Below, piece after piece: positions 1-7,041 of a DNA stretch of 7,989 nucleotides; positions within the stretch are counted from its first letter, which is position 1, and the number at the start of each line of letters is the position of its first letter. The DNA lies in assembly GCA_002339165.1 (NCBI GenBank), contig DDJS01000082.1:1-7989 (forward strand). The letters run 5' to 3'. This DNA comes from Cellvibrionales bacterium UBA2618 (lineage in GTDB: Bacteria > Pseudomonadota > Gammaproteobacteria > Pseudomonadales > Porticoccaceae). The position numbers and the translations under genes are program-made. A model generated the notes under the pieces. It was not told the origin of the DNA. It was given only the letters and a program-made list of their open reading frames with translations, and did not search any database.

Positions 1-12
1 TATATTCAGCAT
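1..12 (-). CDS. Possible first codons of a truncated minus-strand gene
   Basis: On the minus strand an ATG at 12-10 is followed by three codons (M-L-N-I) before the window ends. A purine-rich AAAAAGG lies about five bases before the ATG, a good ribosome-binding site. Gene order offers one candidate: recN often lies near fur in pseudomonads, and RecN proteins usually begin with Met-Leu. Four codons cannot establish identity, and I see no LexA-type box upstream, which one might expect for recN. An earlier in-frame ATG at about 39 is also possible. Treat this as a plausible start, not a recognised gene. Confidence 0.3.
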
Positions 13-124
13 TGATGCCTTTTTGTAAGTAGCGGGCATCGCCGCGATGGCGGTTTAAGATCGATATCGCCAACGCGCGTCGTCAGAGGAAAATTGGCAA
101 CAGACACGATACAGAGGGTTGCGG
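13..124. other. Gene-free stretch downstream of fur
   Basis: All three plus-strand frames are interrupted near the left edge and no coding region is apparent. An inverted repeat, CATCG-N3-CGATG with flanking G/C, sits near 37-53. Neither strand has a run of T after it, so it is not a standard intrinsic terminator, and no clear terminator for fur is visible. Confidence 0.4.
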
Positions 125-529
125 CTAGGCCCTGGGCTTGACGTAGAGTACCAGGTTATGATCAACCAGATCGTAGCCATGCTCTTCAGCAATTCTCTTT
201 TGAATTGCCTCGATTTCGCTGTCTTGGAATTCAATCACGGTACCGGTCACCGAACAGACCATATGGTCGTGGTGATCGCCGCGATCCAACTCGTACACCG
301 CGGGACCATTGTCAAAGTTGTGTCGGATTACCAGCCTAGCGCTCTCAAACTGCGCCAGCACGCGATACACCGTGGCAATGCCCACGTCTTCTTCCGCGTC
401 GCGCAAACTCCGATAGATATCCTCGGCGGTCATGTGCAAATCTGAGTGTTCTAAAATCTGCAATATTTTTATTCTGGGCAGGGTTACTTTGAGCCCCGCT
501 TTTTTTAGCTCTTGATCTTCAGCTGCCAT
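125..529 (-). CDS. fur: Ferric uptake regulator Fur
   Basis: This is the iron-responsive repressor that binds Fur boxes with Fe(II) as corepressor. The chosen ATG at 529 gives 134 residues starting MAAEDQELKKAGLKVTLPR, which aligns with the usual Fur N-terminus, and AGAGAAGAG lies six bases upstream. The frame stays open to a GTG at 580, but those 17 extra residues are not typical of the family and would run into the divergent promoter. Residues 1-80 hold the winged-helix DNA-binding domain, with the recognition helix around GIATVYRVL (50-58). The dimerisation and metal domain follows, with E80, HHDH (86-89), C92 and H124 in VDHNLVLY. The second cysteine of the E. coli CxxC zinc motif is a threonine (C92-S-V-T95), as in Pseudomonas Fur. 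The gene is divergent from bamE, the arrangement known in pseudomonads. Confidence 0.97.
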   Translation of the reverse strand: MAAEDQELKKAGLKVTLPRIKILQILEHSDLHMTAEDIYRSLRDAEEDVGIATVYRVLAQFESARLVIRHNFDNGPAVYELDRGDHHDHMVCSVTGTVIEFQDSEIEAIQKRIAEEHGYDLVDHNLVLYVKPRA

Positions 530-600
530 GATTTGCTCTTCTCTAAATCCATCACTCAGCGTATTATCGCTGTTCGCCACTCCAACTGGAACCCCTAGCT
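530..600. promoter_or_regulatory. Divergent fur/bamE promoter region with shared -10
   Basis: The 71 bp between the two start codons contain TATTAT at 562-567, a -10 candidate for bamE. Read on the other strand, offset by one base, the same bases give GATAAT (568-563), a -10 candidate for fur, placing the fur start of transcription near 556 with a leader of about 27 bases. No good -35 hexamer is visible for either direction. GATAAT also matches one hexamer of a Fur box, but a full 19-bp box is absent, so autoregulation is not shown by sequence. Confidence 0.45.
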
Positions 601-960
601 ATGCAAATTAATACTATTTTACTCCTAACCTTGTTATCAGTCATGCTCGGTTGCAGTGGCATTAAATTCCCCGGGGTACACAAGATATCTATTCAACAGG
701 GAAATATTCTGGAACAGGAAATGATCGACAAATTACGTCCCGGAATGACCAAGGGCCAGGTACGGTTTGTACTGGGAACACCGCTCATCACCGACAGTTT
801 TAACCAACAGCGCTGGATCTATCTCTACAGCATGATCGATGCTCGATCGGAGAAGAGCGAAAAAATGCTCGCCGTCTACTTTGATGAGAGCGACGAACTG
901 CAGCGCTTAAGTGGCGATTACACGCCTTCCGATGCCGAGTTGGAGCTGTCTACTCCCTAA
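601..960 (+). CDS. bamE: Outer-membrane assembly lipoprotein BamE (OmlA/SmpA)
   Basis: BamE is a small lipoprotein subunit of the BAM complex, which inserts beta-barrel proteins into the outer membrane. The 119-residue product has a short charged-free start, a hydrophobic stretch (5-16) and a lipobox MLGC with the lipidated Cys at 18. Serine at the next position favours outer-membrane sorting. The family core follows: GNILEQEMIDKLRPGMTKGQ (34-53), then VRFVLGTP (54-61), then a D-F-N-x-x-RW-x-Y-x-Y segment (65-76) and a beta strand MLAVYFD (89-95). Length is normal for the family. The ATG at 601 is the only sensible start, though the ribosome-binding site is weak (TGGAA, about ten bases upstream). 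The gene is divergent from fur and ends 16 bp from the convergent ratB. Confidence 0.96.
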   Translation: MQINTILLLTLLSVMLGCSGIKFPGVHKISIQQGNILEQEMIDKLRPGMTKGQVRFVLGTPLITDSFNQQRWIYLYSMIDARSEKSEKMLAVYFDESDELQRLSGDYTPSDAELELSTP

Positions 961-976
961 TGTTAATCGCCGAGGC

Positions 977-1294
977 CTAAGACTGCGTCGCCTGGTTTAC
1001 CTTAGCGCGACGGCGACGAACTTCTTTGGGATCGGCAATAAGAGGTCGATAAATTTCTAATCGATCGAGGTCACGAACACGGTATTTTGAAGGACCTTCA
1101 ATACCTCCAGCGCCCAATATTTGTGAAAATACGCCGATCGAACTACTGTCTAAATCGATCTCTGAAAAGTCATTTAGAATGCCCGATTGCACAATCACCT
1201 CGCGCGCCGTGCTGCCTTGACAAACCCGCAGAGTAATAACAACTTGCCGATCTGGGAGCGCATAGACAACTTCTACGCCAATATCAGTCGCCAA
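977..1294 (-). CDS. ratB: RnfH/RatB family ubiquitin-like protein (TTG start)
   Basis: The protein belongs to the RnfH/RatB (UPF0125) family of small beta-grasp proteins found next to ratA; its biochemical role is poorly defined. The family signature VEVVYALPDRQ is at residues 7-17 of the 105-residue product, and the remaining core includes GIFSQ-like GVFSQ and DRLEIYRPLIADPKEVRRRRA near the C-terminus. I place the start at the TTG at 1294 because GGAGG (1306-1302) lies seven bases upstream and the resulting N-terminus matches the family, with a few residues before VEVxYAL. An ATG at 1309 is in frame but has no ribosome-binding site, and GTG codons at 1300 and 1297 are too close to the GGAGG. 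The start lies 11 bp inside ratA, so translation is probably coupled. Confidence 0.9.
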   Translation of the reverse strand: MATDIGVEVVYALPDRQVVITLRVCQGSTAREVIVQSGILNDFSEIDLDSSSIGVFSQILGAGGIEGPSKYRVRDLDRLEIYRPLIADPKEVRRRRAKVNQATQS

Positions 1295-1733
1295 CACCAC
1301 CCCTCCCATACAGGCTGTCAGCGCGCCGACAAATGGCGTCGACAAGGTTGTTGGCAACCCCAGTAAACAATGCCGACGCCGCCAGACGCAGGGCACTGTT
1401 ACTGAATTCAAAACGCAGATCTAAGGATATTTTAGAGGCATCTTCAGCGAGAGAAGTAAACGCCCACTCACCTTTTAAGTCACTGAAAGGTCCTTCTTCT
1501 AACGTCATAATAATTTTAGACGCGTCGACTAAGCGGTTTCTGGTAAGCAGACTCAATTGGATACCGGCTTTTTTTAAATCCATGCGAGCGAGCATCTGTA
1601 GTTCACTTTGCTCTAGCACTTGAGTGCCGACGCAGCCATCCAGAAAAGCCGGGTAACTGGCGACGTCGTTAACCAGTTGGTACATGCGTGGCGCCGAGTG
1701 CATCACCAGCGCGGAACGTTGAATTTGGGCCAA
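1284..1733 (-). CDS. ratA: RatA / COQ10-like START-domain protein (TTG start)
   Basis: RatA belongs to the SRPBCC (START-like) superfamily and is homologous to eukaryotic COQ10, a ubiquinone-binding protein. In E. coli it was described as inhibiting association of ribosomal subunits. The 149-residue product carries the family's N-terminal signature: S-A-L-V-x-x-S-A, then MYQLVNDVASYPAFLDGC (17-34). The open frame continues upstream to 1796, but that part overlaps the transporter gene and does not resemble the family. The TTG at 1733 gives MAQIQRSALV, the expected N-terminus, and AGGACGG precedes it at proper spacing. This AGGA overlaps the stop codon of the transporter (TAG at 1746-1744), implying coupled translation. 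The C-terminal end overlaps the start of ratB. Identity of the family is sure; whether it acts as a quinone chaperone or on ribosomes is not shown. Confidence 0.93.
   Translation of the reverse strand: MAQIQRSALVMHSAPRMYQLVNDVASYPAFLDGCVGTQVLEQSELQMLARMDLKKAGIQLSLLTRNRLVDASKIIMTLEEGPFSDLKGEWAFTSLAEDASKISLDLRFEFSNSALRLAASALFTGVANNLVDAICRRADSLYGRGGVGD
1302..1306 (-). promoter_or_regulatory. ratB ribosome-binding site inside ratA
   Basis: GGAGG on the minus strand lies within the last codons of ratA and seven bases before the TTG at 1294. It is the only strong Shine-Dalgarno match near the ratB N-terminus, and it argues against the ATG at 1309, which lies upstream of it. Confidence 0.65.
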
Positions 1734-1741
1734 AACTACCG

Positions 1742-1746
1742 TCCTA
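1742..1746 (-). promoter_or_regulatory. ratA ribosome-binding site overlapping transporter stop
   Basis: On the minus strand TAGGA combines the transporter's TAG stop (1746-1744) with AGGA, eight bases before the ratA TTG at 1733. This arrangement decides the ratA start and suggests that ribosomes ending on the transporter cistron restart on ratA. Confidence 0.65.
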
Positions 1747-3117
1747 TATAAAAAACTTATCGTAAATACCCATGACAAAAATACTCGCAATAGCAACCGG
1801 CGCGAGGTAACACAGCGCCAGCCGCCACATTCCCATAGCGGTGCTATTCATCTCGGACATTTGTCCACTGACCAGCTCTCGCTTCATTACAAAACCGACG
1901 AACAGCGCAATCCCCAACCCGCCGAGTGGCAGCATGATATTGGCGGTCAAAAAGTCCAATGCGTCAAAAAAGGTAAACCCCGCAACGGTCATATCGGCGG
2001 CGATATTAAACGAAAAGACCGTGCCCAAACCAAGTACCCAGGCGAGGCTTGCGAGCACCACATTAGCGGTGATACGACCGATGTGTTTAGCCTCCATCAA
2101 CCACGCCACCGCCGGCTCGAGAAGCGAGATGGCCGAACTCCACGCGGCAATCGCCACCAAGATAAAAAATACCACACCGATCAACAGGCCCCCAGGCATA
2201 TTACCAAACGCCACTGGAAGACTGATAAACATCAGCCCAGGCCCAGCGCTGGGTTCGATCCCAGAGGTCGAAAAGACGATAGAAAAAATCACCAACCCGG
2301 CAATAATTGCCACTAAACTGTCAAACAGCGCAACGATCAGCACCGTCTTGCCAATACTCGCGTCAGCCGGCATATAGGCGCCATAAGCCATGATCGATCC
2401 CATACCGATGCTCAGTGTAAAAAACGCTAAGCCCATGGCTTCTAACACCGCGCGCCAAGTCAGCGATGAGAAGTCAACGGCGAACAAAAAGTTCCAAGCA
2501 GCAGAAAAATTACCCTTTAAAATAGCGAATAACAACATGCCCAGTAACATCACAAACAGCAGTGGCATGAGAACTTCGACGGCACTGCCGAGGCCCTTTT
2601 TAACACCGCCGGCCACGACCCCAACGCACAAGCCGAGAAAGATCGTCTGCCAAAGAATCAGTCTCAGTGGGTTTTCGGTGAGATTTGAAAATAGCGCCGC
2701 CGCCATCTCTCCGTCTGCGCCGCGCAAGTCGCCACGGGCCATTTGCACGATGTAATCCAACGCCCAACCGGCAATCACCGCGTAAAACGACAAGATAAAT
2801 AATCCAGCGGTAATGCCCAGCCAACCAATATAGCGCCATGCCGACGGACTATCGCTAGCGGCAACCGCCTCGCGCATCGAATTGATTGGGCTCTGGCGAC
2901 CCTGCCGACCCAATAGCACTTCAGCCATCATTACCGGCACGCCGATGAGCAAGATGCACACCAAATAAACAAAGACAAACGCTCCGCCGCCATAGCTACC
3001 AGCAACGTAGGGGAACTTCCACATATTACCCAACCCGACGGCAGAACCCGTCGCGGCCATTATGAACGTCCAGCGGCTGGTCCAAATACCATGCATACCC
3101 TTCGCCTGATTACTCAT
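1744..3117 (-). CDS. NSS-family sodium-dependent transporter
   Basis: This is a neurotransmitter:sodium symporter (SLC6/LeuT-type) inner-membrane protein, expected to import an amino acid or related solute with Na+. The TM1 signature ATGSAVGLGNMWKFPYVAG (22-40) includes the unwound segment and Asn31, equivalent to a LeuT sodium ligand, and GGGAF (43-47) follows. TM6 has AFFTLSIGMGSIMAYG (231-246), again with the broken-helix pattern. By eye I count about eleven membrane segments, the last at 432-451, and 457 residues fits the shorter eleven-segment bacterial branch (Tyt1/MhsT-like) rather than twelve-segment LeuT. The gate position that is Arg in LeuT is Lys34 here, common in bacterial members. 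AAGGAG lies six bases before the ATG. The substrate cannot be read from sequence. It is the first gene of an operon with ratA and ratB. Confidence 0.95.
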   Translation of the reverse strand: MSNQAKGMHGIWTSRWTFIMAATGSAVGLGNMWKFPYVAGSYGGGAFVFVYLVCILLIGVPVMMAEVLLGRQGRQSPINSMREAVAASDSPSAWRYIGWLGITAGLFILSFYAVIAGWALDYIVQMARGDLRGADGEMAAALFSNLTENPLRLILWQTIFLGLCVGVVAGGVKKGLGSAVEVLMPLLFVMLLGMLLFAILKGNFSAAWNFLFAVDFSSLTWRAVLEAMGLAFFTLSIGMGSIMAYGAYMPADASIGKTVLIVALFDSLVAIIAGLVIFSIVFSTSGIEPSAGPGLMFISLPVAFGNMPGGLLIGVVFFILVAIAAWSSAISLLEPAVAWLMEAKHIGRITANVVLASLAWVLGLGTVFSFNIAADMTVAGFTFFDALDFLTANIMLPLGGLGIALFVGFVMKRELVSGQMSEMNSTAMGMWRLALCYLAPVAIASIFVMGIYDKFFI

Positions 3118-3182
3118 TACTCACTCCTTATTCGAGGTACTGTCGACCTATGGTGACGGCATGTAACGCTCGGTATTCGCTT

Positions 3183-3219
3183 TAGCATGATCATAAGAGA
3201 TCCGTTCGCAACCGCGCAA
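3183..3219 (-). promoter_or_regulatory. Candidate promoter for the NSS-ratA-ratB operon
   Basis: On the minus strand TTGCGC (3219-3214) and TATGAT (3195-3190) are separated by 18 bases, a fair sigma-70 match that would start transcription near 3183 and give a leader of about 66 bases before the ATG at 3117. The -10 lies in the palindrome ATGATCAT, and the -35 lies within the short tandem repeat at 3207-3230. This is a prediction from pattern alone. Confidence 0.4.
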
Positions 3220-3230
3220 CCGCGCAATGG
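3207..3230. repeat. Octamer tandem repeat overlapping the -35 region
   Basis: Two perfect copies of CGCAACCG (3207-3214, 3215-3222) are followed by a diverged copy CGCAATGG (3223-3230). The array overlaps the proposed -35 of the transporter operon. It may be a protein-binding site or chance simple repetition. Confidence 0.6.
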
Positions 3231-3292
3231 CTATTAACGCACATCCTTGCAACACTGTGATGGGTAAGAGTGCGCAAAGCCGTGAATAATCG

Positions 3293-3327
3293 ATGACAAT
3301 CGCAAGACTCACCGTATAATCCCATGC
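3293..3327 (+). promoter_or_regulatory. Strong sigma-70 promoter abutting the smpB start codon
   Basis: ATGACA (3293-3298, five of six to TTGACA) and a perfect TATAAT (3315-3320) are 16 bases apart. Transcription would start about seven bases after the -10, at or beside the A of the smpB ATG at 3328. No Shine-Dalgarno sequence could be present in such a transcript, and none is seen. Confidence 0.7.
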
Positions 3328-3804
3328 ATGACAAAAAAGAAACCCAAAGTGACTTCATCGACCATCGCGCTAAATAGAAAAATTAAGCACGACTACTTTA
3401 TTGAGCAAAAATTTGAAGCTGGATTAGCCCTGCTCGGTTGGGAAGTCAAAAGTCTGCGCGCTGGCAACGTTAATCTGACAGATACCTACGTGCACATTAA
3501 AAATGGCGAAGCCTGGCTCATCGGTACTAACATCGCGCCGCTAGCCACTGCCTCTACACACTATGTCATCGACCCAACGCGAACCCGCAAACTGCTGTTA
3601 AACCAACGTGAACTTGACAATCTAGAGGCCGGCGTAAATCAAAAGGGTTTCACCTGCGTCTGCACCGCGCTGTATTGGAAGCATCACTTAATAAAATGTG
3701 AAATCGCGCTGGCTAAAGGCAAGGCGCATTATGACAAGCGAATGGATGACAAAGAGCGCGACTGGGATCGCCAAAAGCAGCGTATCATGCGACATTCAGC
3801 GTAG
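3328..3804 (+). CDS. smpB: SsrA-binding protein SmpB
   Basis: SmpB binds tmRNA and delivers it to stalled ribosomes in trans-translation, tagging incomplete proteins and freeing the ribosome. The 158-residue length is typical. Visible family features are the basic N-terminus MTKKKPKV, the start of the OB-fold at LNRKIKHDYFIEQKFEAGL (15-33), GWEVKSLRAGNVNLTDTYV (37-55), the strongly conserved DPTRTRKLLLNQREL segment (82-96), YWK (116-118), AKGKAHYDKR (129-138), and a basic helical tail through RIMRHSA. The ATG at 3328 gives the expected N-terminus; the nearby ATG at 3324 is in another frame. No ribosome-binding site precedes it, and a strong promoter sits directly upstream, so the mRNA may be leaderless. 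The tmRNA gene ssrA is not in the window. smpB is divergent from the transporter-ratA-ratB operon and convergent with ilvE. Confidence 0.98.
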   Translation: MTKKKPKVTSSTIALNRKIKHDYFIEQKFEAGLALLGWEVKSLRAGNVNLTDTYVHIKNGEAWLIGTNIAPLATASTHYVIDPTRTRKLLLNQRELDNLEAGVNQKGFTCVCTALYWKHHLIKCEIALAKGKAHYDKRMDDKERDWDRQKQRIMRHSA

Positions 3805-3845
3805 CGCGCCACCCAAACCATAGACAGAGACACCCGCTAATCGCC

Positions 3846-3875
3846 GCGCCATAACAGTCGCACGACGCATGGCGC
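3846..3875. repeat. Nested inverted repeat between convergent smpB and ilvE
   Basis: GCGCCAT (3846-3852) pairs perfectly with ATGGCGC (3869-3875), and an inner GTCG-CA-CGAC hairpin (3857-3866) lies in the loop. It sits in the 96-bp gap between the two stop codons and could form a stem in either transcript. Neither side has a run of T, so it is not a canonical intrinsic terminator; a role in 3'-end protection or factor-dependent termination is a guess. Confidence 0.45.
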
Positions 3876-3900
3876 TTACAAATCTGCTATGCCCTTTGCC

Positions 3901-4908
3901 TCAATCGAGCAATTCGCACCAGTTATGCCGGTCTTCTATTTCGCCATACTGTATACCGGTAACGGTATCGAATAGCTGCTGCAGTTGGCTGGTGACCGTT
4001 CCATCGCCGACTTCATATATTTTATTTGCCGTGACAATTTTATGCACCGGCGTCACAACCACAGCTGTACCGCAGGCGGCGACTTGTTCAAAACTGTTGA
4101 GCTCATCAATTTCTATCGGTCGTCTTTCGACCTTCATACCAAAATCCTCGGCAATCTGCATCAAGGACATATTGGTTATACTCGGAAGAATCGAATCGGA
4201 GACTGGAGTGATGTAGGTGTTGTCTTTTAACGCGATAAAATTGGAGGTGCCAAATTCATCGATAAATCGATGTTCTTTGGCGTCTAGGTACAAGTTAATC
4301 GGGAACCCCGCTTGCTTGGCGACAGACGCGGGTTCTAAGCTAGCGGCATAATTTCCAGCGACTTTTACATGGCCTACGCCATTCGGGGCGGCCCGATCAT
4401 AGCCGTCGACTACCATGGCGTTAACTGGGTTAAGACCGCCTTTGTAGTAAGCTCCCACAGGATTAACCAAGACTATAAAGCTGTACTCTGCAGAGGGCTC
4501 TACGCCAATTTTCGGGCCCGAACCAATCAGTAAAGGTCGTATATACAATGAGCCGCCAGTGCCATAGGGAGGGATAAACTCTTCGTTGGCCGTCACCACT
4601 TTTTTGATCGCGCTGACAAATAGTTCTGTGGGCACTTCCGCCATAAAGGTTCTTCTGGCGGTGGTGCGCATTCTTTCGGCATTTTTATCAGGCCGAAAAA
4701 TTCGCACCTGACCATCGCTACCTCGAAACGCTTTTAAACCTTCAAAGGCGGCCTGCCCATAATGCAAAGCCGTCGCCGCTATGTGGATATTGAGATAGGG
4801 CGAATCCACCAACTCTCCAGCATTCCACCGTCCGTCTTTACAGGTATATTTGATGTGGCAGTGGGTATCTAGGTATTGAAAGCCTAAATTCTTCCAATCG
4901 AGTGCCAT
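3901..4908 (-). CDS. ilvE: Branched-chain amino acid aminotransferase (type II)
   Basis: This PLP fold-type IV enzyme transfers the amino group between glutamate and the 2-oxo acids of leucine, isoleucine and valine, in the cytosol. At 335 residues it matches the longer, eukaryote-like BCAT II branch. Visible markers are HYGQAAFEGLKAFR (49-62), FRPDKNAERM (71-80), YIRPLLIG (122-129), the catalytic lysine K182 in GHVKVAGNYA (179-188), and E218 in DEFGTSNF (217-224), which contacts the pyridine nitrogen of PLP. The start at 4908 gives MALDWKNLGF, typical of the family. The frame continues upstream to a TTG at 5013, but that stretch is not family-like. The GGAGG upstream is 12 bases from the ATG, longer than usual. 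No leader peptide rich in branched-chain codons is visible. It lies 210 bp downstream of the helicase gene on the same strand, probably with its own promoter. Confidence 0.96.
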   Translation of the reverse strand: MALDWKNLGFQYLDTHCHIKYTCKDGRWNAGELVDSPYLNIHIAATALHYGQAAFEGLKAFRGSDGQVRIFRPDKNAERMRTTARRTFMAEVPTELFVSAIKKVVTANEEFIPPYGTGGSLYIRPLLIGSGPKIGVEPSAEYSFIVLVNPVGAYYKGGLNPVNAMVVDGYDRAAPNGVGHVKVAGNYAASLEPASVAKQAGFPINLYLDAKEHRFIDEFGTSNFIALKDNTYITPVSDSILPSITNMSLMQIAEDFGMKVERRPIEIDELNSFEQVAACGTAVVVTPVHKIVTANKIYEVGDGTVTSQLQQLFDTVTGIQYGEIEDRHNWCELLD

Positions 4909-5118
4909 GCTAATTACTAGCCTCCGTAGTGTTAGATGTTTGTTACCCCGGTCGAGCGACCATCCTTGCCCTCGCCTCGCCGCGAGATCCAACTTGTGAG
5001 GATTCAGGCACAAACGCCGCTACCGCTCGAATCGATGTATTCCTTAAGCTGAGGCGGGCGACATTGTAATCGCCTTAGTGCCGCCGTCTAACGTCTCAAA
5101 TGCGCCTTTTACCGCCTG

Positions 5119-6681
<1,563 letters not shown>

Positions 6682-6700
6682 TTAGGCGCGAGTATAGCAG
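6682..6700 (-). promoter_or_regulatory. Extended -10 promoter next to the rhlB ATG
   Basis: On the minus strand TGCTATACT (6699-6691) is an extended -10 element (TGn plus TATACT). Its expected start site, 6-8 bases on, is at 6684-6682, one to three bases before the ATG at 6681. TTGCAC lies 21 bases upstream of the -10, too far for a normal -35, as is tolerated with an extended -10. Confidence 0.5.
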
Positions 6701-6881
6701 AAATGCATTGTGCTGTTGTGCAAAATAGCCAGCGCAAAAATGCATCTTAAAAGCCCAACCAGACTGACCGTCTTAAGACTGAGAAAAGCGTCCGAAAAGG
6801 CCCTACATCAAGCTTTTTACAACGCCTAAATAGCGCCTATCAGGCGCGCCAAAACGACCGCAATTAGCACACGAAATAAGC

Positions 6882-6905
6882 AAAAAAAAGCCCCTCTAAG
6901 CGGCT
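6882..6905 (-). terminator. Intrinsic-terminator-like hairpin, minus strand
   Basis: Read on the minus strand, AGCCGCT-TAG-AGGGGCT forms a 7-bp stem with one mismatch and a three-base loop, followed at once by eight T residues (6889-6882). The form is that of a Rho-independent terminator. It lies about 200 bp upstream of rhlB in rhlB's own direction, with no annotated gene ahead of it, so it would end a short RNA or act in a long rhlB leader. Confidence 0.55.
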
Positions 6906-7002
6906 CTTTAAAGCTGATAAAGCGTCGCGCATAAAACCTAGCCACAATCCGATTTTCAGCTATAGCCACGGCAGATAGTTTTAGCTTTCATTGCGAGCTA
7001 GG

Positions 7003-7024
7003 TTCGCCCAAACTGGGACGCGAA
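7003..7024. repeat. Imperfect hairpin just upstream of the MATE gene
   Basis: TTCG-CCCA and TGGG-(ACG)-CGAA pair across an AAC loop, giving two 4-bp stem parts with a three-base bulge. It ends 17 bases before the ATG at 7042, where it could act as an operator or as a 5'-leader hairpin near the ribosome-binding region. No recognised regulator site matches it. Confidence 0.4.
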
Positions 7025-7041
7025 AAGTTTTTTGGTGCGTC

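Larger units (their letters stand above)
6700..7041. other. Gene-free region between rhlB and the MATE gene
   Basis: About 340 bp separate the two divergent genes with no convincing coding frame. It holds several inverted repeats: a perfect 10-bp palindrome GTCTTAAGAC (6770-6779) flanked by two AGACTGA copies (6761-6767, 6776-6782); a hairpin GCGCCT-ATC-AGGCGC (6833-6847); the minus-strand terminator-like hairpin at 6882-6905; an 8-bp inverted repeat AACCTAGC/GCTAGGTT (6935-6942, 6997-7004) with TAGCCAC twice inside (6939-6945, 6963-6969); and a stem at 7003-7024. The density of repeats suggests regulation or a structured RNA rather than neutral spacer. Confidence 0.5.

Noticed and set aside
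37..53. Inverted repeat after fur as a terminator
   Set aside because: The stem has a mismatch and no T run follows on either strand.
250..259. Missing second cysteine of the Fur zinc motif as a novelty
   Set aside because: Pseudomonas Fur also keeps only the first of these cysteines, so the substitution is normal for this lineage.
119..445. 108-codon plus-strand open frame opposite fur
   Set aside because: It lies antisense to the well-recognised Fur protein and resembles no family that I know; it is a shadow frame.
1284..1733. ratA-ratB as a toxin-antitoxin module
   Set aside because: The name comes from E. coli work, but RatA is a conserved COQ10-like protein in a housekeeping context, and RatB is not established as an antitoxin. 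Nothing here supports an addiction module.
1841..2377. 178- and 151-codon plus-strand open frames opposite the transporter
   Set aside because: Both are antisense to a strongly conserved NSS transporter, overlap each other in different frames and have low-complexity Thr/Lys/Pro or His/Lys-rich composition typical of shadow frames.
4909..5013. 35-residue N-terminal extension of IlvE
   Set aside because: It starts with TTG, precedes the family's normal N-terminus and has no related sequence features; GGAGG lies inside it, serving the downstream start.
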